Shown here: one piece after another, positions 4,967 to 7,148 of the stretch
Layout of the letters: each line of letters begins with the position of its first letter
Position numbering within the stretch: the stretch's first letter is position 1
From: Betaproteobacteria bacterium
GTDB lineage: Bacteria > Pseudomonadota > Gammaproteobacteria > Burkholderiales > SG8-41
Direction of reading: 5' to 3'
Assembly (NCBI GenBank): GCA_021414185.1
Contig: JAIOOZ010000577.1
Span: 1-7,148 of the forward strand
DNA: 7,148 nucleotides
Position numbers and translations under genes: made by a program
Notes under the pieces: generated by a model
Told to the model about the DNA's origin: nothing
What the model saw: the letters and a program-made list of their open reading frames with translations, nothing else
Databases searched by the model: none

Positions 4967-6343
4967 TCAGGCGGGCTCATTTTCAGCGCGCCGCCGGATG
5001 CGGGCTGCTTTAAAAATCGCGTCCAGGTTTTCCTGTCCGTCGAGATCCCACAGCAGCGAAAGCAACTTGTTGCTCTGGCGCCTCGACAGTACCCGCGTTG
5101 TCAGATCGATAAACTTGGCATTGACTTCCTTGTCCGTCATCGGATTGCGGAAATGCCCGCGCGGATATTCGACCGTGGCGATCTTTTTCCGGCCGTCCGC
5201 GGTCACGACCTCGATGCGGCTGGGTACCTTTTCCGGGAATTGCCGCGACAACTCGGGGTCTTCCTCGACTTTGATCCTGTCCGCCAGTGCGTGAATGCGC
5301 GGATCGGCGAGGCGCTGCGGCGAAAATATCTCGTCGCTGAAGCGGCCGTCGATCAGCACCGCGGCAATGATGAAAGGCAGGCTGTGGTCGGCGGTTTCGC
5401 GCGTCGTCGGATGCCATTTCTCCGGCTCGTTGCCGATCTCCTGGTACGCGAAAGCGTAAGTATGGATGGTGACCGCCGCGATCTCGGCGCCGGCGAGCTG
5501 GCGGTGCAGGTCGACTGCCGCCTCGATCGGCGCCAGGGAATGGTATTCGGACAGAAAGTACTTGAGATTTGCCTGCAGGATGCGAAACGGCCGGCCGTCG
5601 CCCGGGAACGCGGCGATCTCGAATTTCCCCACGACGTGCCAGAGCCCGTGCTTGCCCTCGATCACGTTGTCGGGCCCGGTCATGCCTTCAGCCGCGAGCA
5701 GGGCGGCGAATATGCCGTTGCGCGAGGCGTTGCCGCCGGCGGCGCCTTTCCACATCGACAGGTGTCCGCGGCGCGTGACCTCGAGCGCGAGGTTCGGCGT
5801 AATCGCCAATGCCAGCGCGTTGGTGGTTTGCGCGTGGTCGAGGTTGAGCACTTTCGCCGCGCCTGCCGCGCTGGCGACCGCGATGTAGAACACATGGTCC
5901 CAGCCCTGGTCGCGCATGCGCGCAGCGGTGTAGAGGTTATAGAATACATCGTATGCCGCCGTGACCGCGGTGATGACGTCGCGGCCATTCGCTCCGCGCA
6001 TATCTGCGGCAGCGAGGACAGCGGATATGGCATCGCTCGCATGCCCGCCGCCGCCCGGATAGCTGTCATTGCCGTCGAGATAACGCATCATGACGCCGTT
6101 GGCGAAAGCAGCCAGTTCGGGCAGCGTGCGCGTAGCGGTTCCCAGTACCTGCGCGCCCGTTTTAGCGGCAGCGCGCAGCGCCATTCTGCGCGCAATGCGG
6201 CACGGCTCCGCGTCGAATGCGCCGACACCGCAGCCCAGCGTGTCGATCACGCGTCTTTTGCAGTCGTGCACGATTTCGGCGGGAATATCCGCGTAGCGCA
6301 GGGCAACCAGATAATCTGCCATGCGGTTGATGTTTGCATCCAT
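4967..6343 (-). CDS. MmgE/PrpD family protein (2-methylcitrate dehydratase / cis-aconitate decarboxylase superfamily)
   Basis: This 458-residue protein is full length for the MmgE/PrpD superfamily, whose known members include PrpD (2-methylcitrate dehydratase) and ACOD1 (cis-aconitate decarboxylase). The N-terminal all-helical domain holds MADYLVALRYADIP and RRVIDTLGCGVGA (30-42). The active-site motif YLDGNDSYPGGGGHASDAISAVLAAAD (88-114) gives Asp93 and His101, at positions close to the catalytic pair of ACOD1. SMWKGAAGGNASRNGIFAALLAAEGMTGP (196-224) contains Lys199 in the second family motif. The C-terminal lid domain shows KYFLSEYHS (261-269), RETADHSLPFIIA (315-327) and GHFRNPMTDKEVNAKF (396-411). 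It is longer and motif-wise different from true PrpD, and no prpB/prpC lie nearby, so the substrate is unknown. The minus-strand ATG (6341-6343) has a weak site upstream. It is divergent from an amidohydrolase gene and probably shares its regulation. Confidence 0.95.
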   Translation of the reverse strand: MDANINRMADYLVALRYADIPAEIVHDCKRRVIDTLGCGVGAFDAEPCRIARRMALRAAAKTGAQVLGTATRTLPELAAFANGVMMRYLDGNDSYPGGGGHASDAISAVLAAADMRGANGRDVITAVTAAYDVFYNLYTAARMRDQGWDHVFYIAVASAAGAAKVLNLDHAQTTNALALAITPNLALEVTRRGHLSMWKGAAGGNASRNGIFAALLAAEGMTGPDNVIEGKHGLWHVVGKFEIAAFPGDGRPFRILQANLKYFLSEYHSLAPIEAAVDLHRQLAGAEIAAVTIHTYAFAYQEIGNEPEKWHPTTRETADHSLPFIIAAVLIDGRFSDEIFSPQRLADPRIHALADRIKVEEDPELSRQFPEKVPSRIEVVTADGRKKIATVEYPRGHFRNPMTDKEVNAKFIDLTTRVLSRRQSNKLLSLLWDLDGQENLDAIFKAARIRRRAENEPA

Positions 6344-6394
6344 ATCGACTGCTCGCTTCCGGCGTATGCAAAAATCGGGAGAACCCGGGCGGCA

Positions 6395-6423
6395 TTGACT
6401 CTACGTCATCTTTATATGACAAT
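6395..6423 (+). promoter_or_regulatory. Candidate promoter of the amidohydrolase gene
   Basis: TTGACT at 6395-6400 matches the sigma-70 -35 box at five of six positions. At the ideal 17-base spacing, GACAAT at 6418-6423 matches the -10 box at four of six. The predicted start of transcription, near 6430, leaves a leader of about 90 bases before the ATG. An inverted repeat fills the spacer, which would let a bound repressor block polymerase. Not mapped experimentally. Confidence 0.45.
6405..6420. promoter_or_regulatory. Putative operator 1: inverted repeat GTCAT-N6-ATGAC
   Basis: GTCAT (6405-6409) and ATGAC (6416-6420) are perfect five-base arms around CTTTAT. The site sits between the proposed -35 and -10 boxes, the classic position for a dimeric repressor. 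The same half-site recurs downstream in operator 2. The regulator is unknown and no regulator gene is within the window. Confidence 0.5.
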
Positions 6424-6444
6424 CAATACAAAATAGTCACAAGC

Positions 6445-6471
6445 GCATGACACTCGCAAAAGATGTCATGC
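6445..6471. promoter_or_regulatory. Putative operator 2: inverted repeat GCATGAC-N13-GTCATGC
   Basis: GCATGAC (6445-6451) and GTCATGC (6465-6471) are perfect seven-base arms separated by 13 bases. The core ATGAC/GTCAT is the same word as in operator 1 but with the arms in the opposite order. It lies downstream of the proposed transcription start, in the leader of the amidohydrolase gene. Two sites with a shared half-site suggest cooperative or looped binding; inference from sequence. Confidence 0.5.
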
Positions 6472-6518
6472 AGCTCCCTGAGACGACCGTCAGACCAGCC
6501 TAGCCGAGGACCCGCGCA

Positions 6519-7148
6519 ATGATTATCGACATGGACACCCACATCATGCCGAAGGACATCTATGACTACATAGAAGGTCCGCTGGCGGACAAAAAACCGG
6601 TCTACGAGTTCGACAAGGAGGGCCGCATGACCGGCTGGAAATTCCCCGGCTGGCACCAGGTCGAGGGCACCACGCCGCTGCGCCCGCCGGGCTCGGGCTC
6701 CAACTACAAGGGCACGTTCGAGATCGAGACGCGGCTCGAGGACTACGACAAGCTCGGCATCCAGTACCAGCTGCTGCTGCCGCAATATACGGCCACGCTG
6801 TTCAACTACGTGCTCGATGCCGATCTGGCGAACGCGATGGCGCACTCGTTCAACCTGTCCATACTCGGGCTGATGAAAAAATACCCCGGCCACCTGGTCG
6901 GCTCCGCGCTGGTTGCTTTGCAGGATGTGCCGGGCGCGATACGCGAAATCGAATGGGCCAAGGCGAACGGTTTTCAGTCGGTGGCCGTCGACAAGGTCTT
7001 CCCGGTACGCAAACACCCGTTTTCCGAGTCGCTCGGCAGCCACCGCGAGTTGTGGCCGTTCTTCAAGCGCGTCGAGGAACTCGGCATGCCGATCGTTTTG
7101 CACAGCATTCAGCACGGGCACCGCATCAGCAACCTGATGATGTACCAG
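6519..7148 (+). CDS. Amidohydrolase family (Amidohydro_2 / ACMSD-like) protein, N-terminal part (truncated by window edge)
   Basis: This frame is open for 210 codons to the right edge. The ATG at 6519 has a GAGGA site at 6506-6510 with an eight-base spacer. The protein opens with MIIDMDTHIMP: the strand-1 metal motif of this TIM-barrel family, here as Asp6-Thr-His8 instead of the usual His-x-His. Then come LEDYDKLGIQYQLLLPQ (73-89), LANAMAHSFN (103-112), KKYPGHLVGSALVALQDVPGAIREIEWAKANGFQSVAV (120-157), and ELWPFFKRVEELGMPIVLHS (177-196), with His195 in the strand-5 metal position. This order is characteristic of ACMSD-like metal-dependent hydrolases and decarboxylases acting on aromatic or related acids. 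The later metal-binding and catalytic residues lie outside the window. The substrate is unknown; the divergent MmgE/PrpD gene suggests a shared catabolic pathway. The roughly 230-codon frame open on the opposite strand is a shadow. Confidence 0.92.
   Translation, partial: MIIDMDTHIMPKDIYDYIEGPLADKKPVYEFDKEGRMTGWKFPGWHQVEGTTPLRPPGSGSNYKGTFEIETRLEDYDKLGIQYQLLLPQYTATLFNYVLDADLANAMAHSFNLSILGLMKKYPGHLVGSALVALQDVPGAIREIEWAKANGFQSVAVDKVFPVRKHPFSESLGSHRELWPFFKRVEELGMPIVLHSIQHGHRISNLMMYQ

Larger units (their letters stand above)
6344..6518. other. Divergent regulatory region between the MmgE/PrpD and amidohydrolase genes
   Basis: This stretch has no gene. It is AT-rich between about 6404 and 6440 and contains four copies of the GTCAT/ATGAC half-site plus a candidate plus-strand promoter, listed separately. 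The promoter for the minus-strand gene must also be here; TATAAA on the minus strand (complement of 6412-6417) could be its -10, but no matching -35 stands out. Confidence 0.6.

Noticed and set aside
5153..6436. 427-codon open frame on the plus strand opposite the MmgE/PrpD gene
   Set aside because: The minus-strand protein matches a known superfamily over its full length. The plus-strand translation is Arg-, Asp- and Val-rich without domains and runs into the regulatory region.
6423..7121. 232-codon minus-strand open frame opposite the amidohydrolase gene
   Set aside because: The plus-strand frame has family motifs and a good ribosome binding site. The opposite frame shows no recognisable features and would run through the operator sites.

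Overview
The window looks like chromosomal DNA of a GC-rich betaproteobacterium. The best evidence is an earP–efp pair, in which the EF-P has an arginine at the modified loop position (the rhamnosyl-arginine branch found in Betaproteobacteria and some Gammaproteobacteria). It follows a yqjD–yqjE–yqjK-like membrane-protein cluster. I saw no tRNA, rRNA, CRISPR array, insertion sequence or prophage module. Family names below come from motif recognition by eye, not from database searches.

Layout. (1) 1–303, minus strand: the first 101 residues of an exported protein of DUF4139 type, cut off by the window edge. (2) 304–572: a divergent regulatory gap with a candidate promoter for the rightward genes. 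(3) 573–4887, plus strand: eight tightly spaced genes, in order a DUF883/YqjD-like membrane anchor, a YqjE/phage-holin-3_6-like membrane protein, a YqjK-like protein, a 110-residue protein reminiscent of the LETM1 region, a stand-alone cyclic-nucleotide-binding domain protein, a membrane-anchored DUF2726-like protein, EarP and EF-P. A TTCG-loop hairpin terminator follows efp. (4) 4967–6343, minus strand: a full-length MmgE/PrpD family protein converging on efp. (5) 6344–6518: a divergent regulatory region with four GTCAT/ATGAC half-sites arranged as two inverted repeats, one of them inside a candidate promoter. (6) 6519–7148, plus strand: the first 210 residues of an amidohydrolase (Amidohydro_2/ACMSD-like), cut off by the right edge.

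How the genes may work together. EarP transfers rhamnose to Arg32 of EF-P, which then relieves ribosome stalling at polyproline; this is the one firmly known partnership. The upstream cluster encodes small membrane proteins. YqjD of E. coli binds ribosomes at the membrane, and LETM1-region proteins are also reported to bind ribosomes, so a ribosome/membrane theme across the block is a reasonable but unproven idea. The right-hand MmgE/PrpD and amidohydrolase genes form a separate, probably catabolic, divergent pair sharing an operator region.

The most interesting points are the U7 run at the yqjK-like stop codon, which lies in the right register for a -1 shift into the next gene; the paired GTCAT/ATGAC inverted repeats; the small LETM1-like protein; and a DUF2726-like protein whose usual acidic catalytic position looks lost. 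I do not see a clearly new defence or mobile system here.
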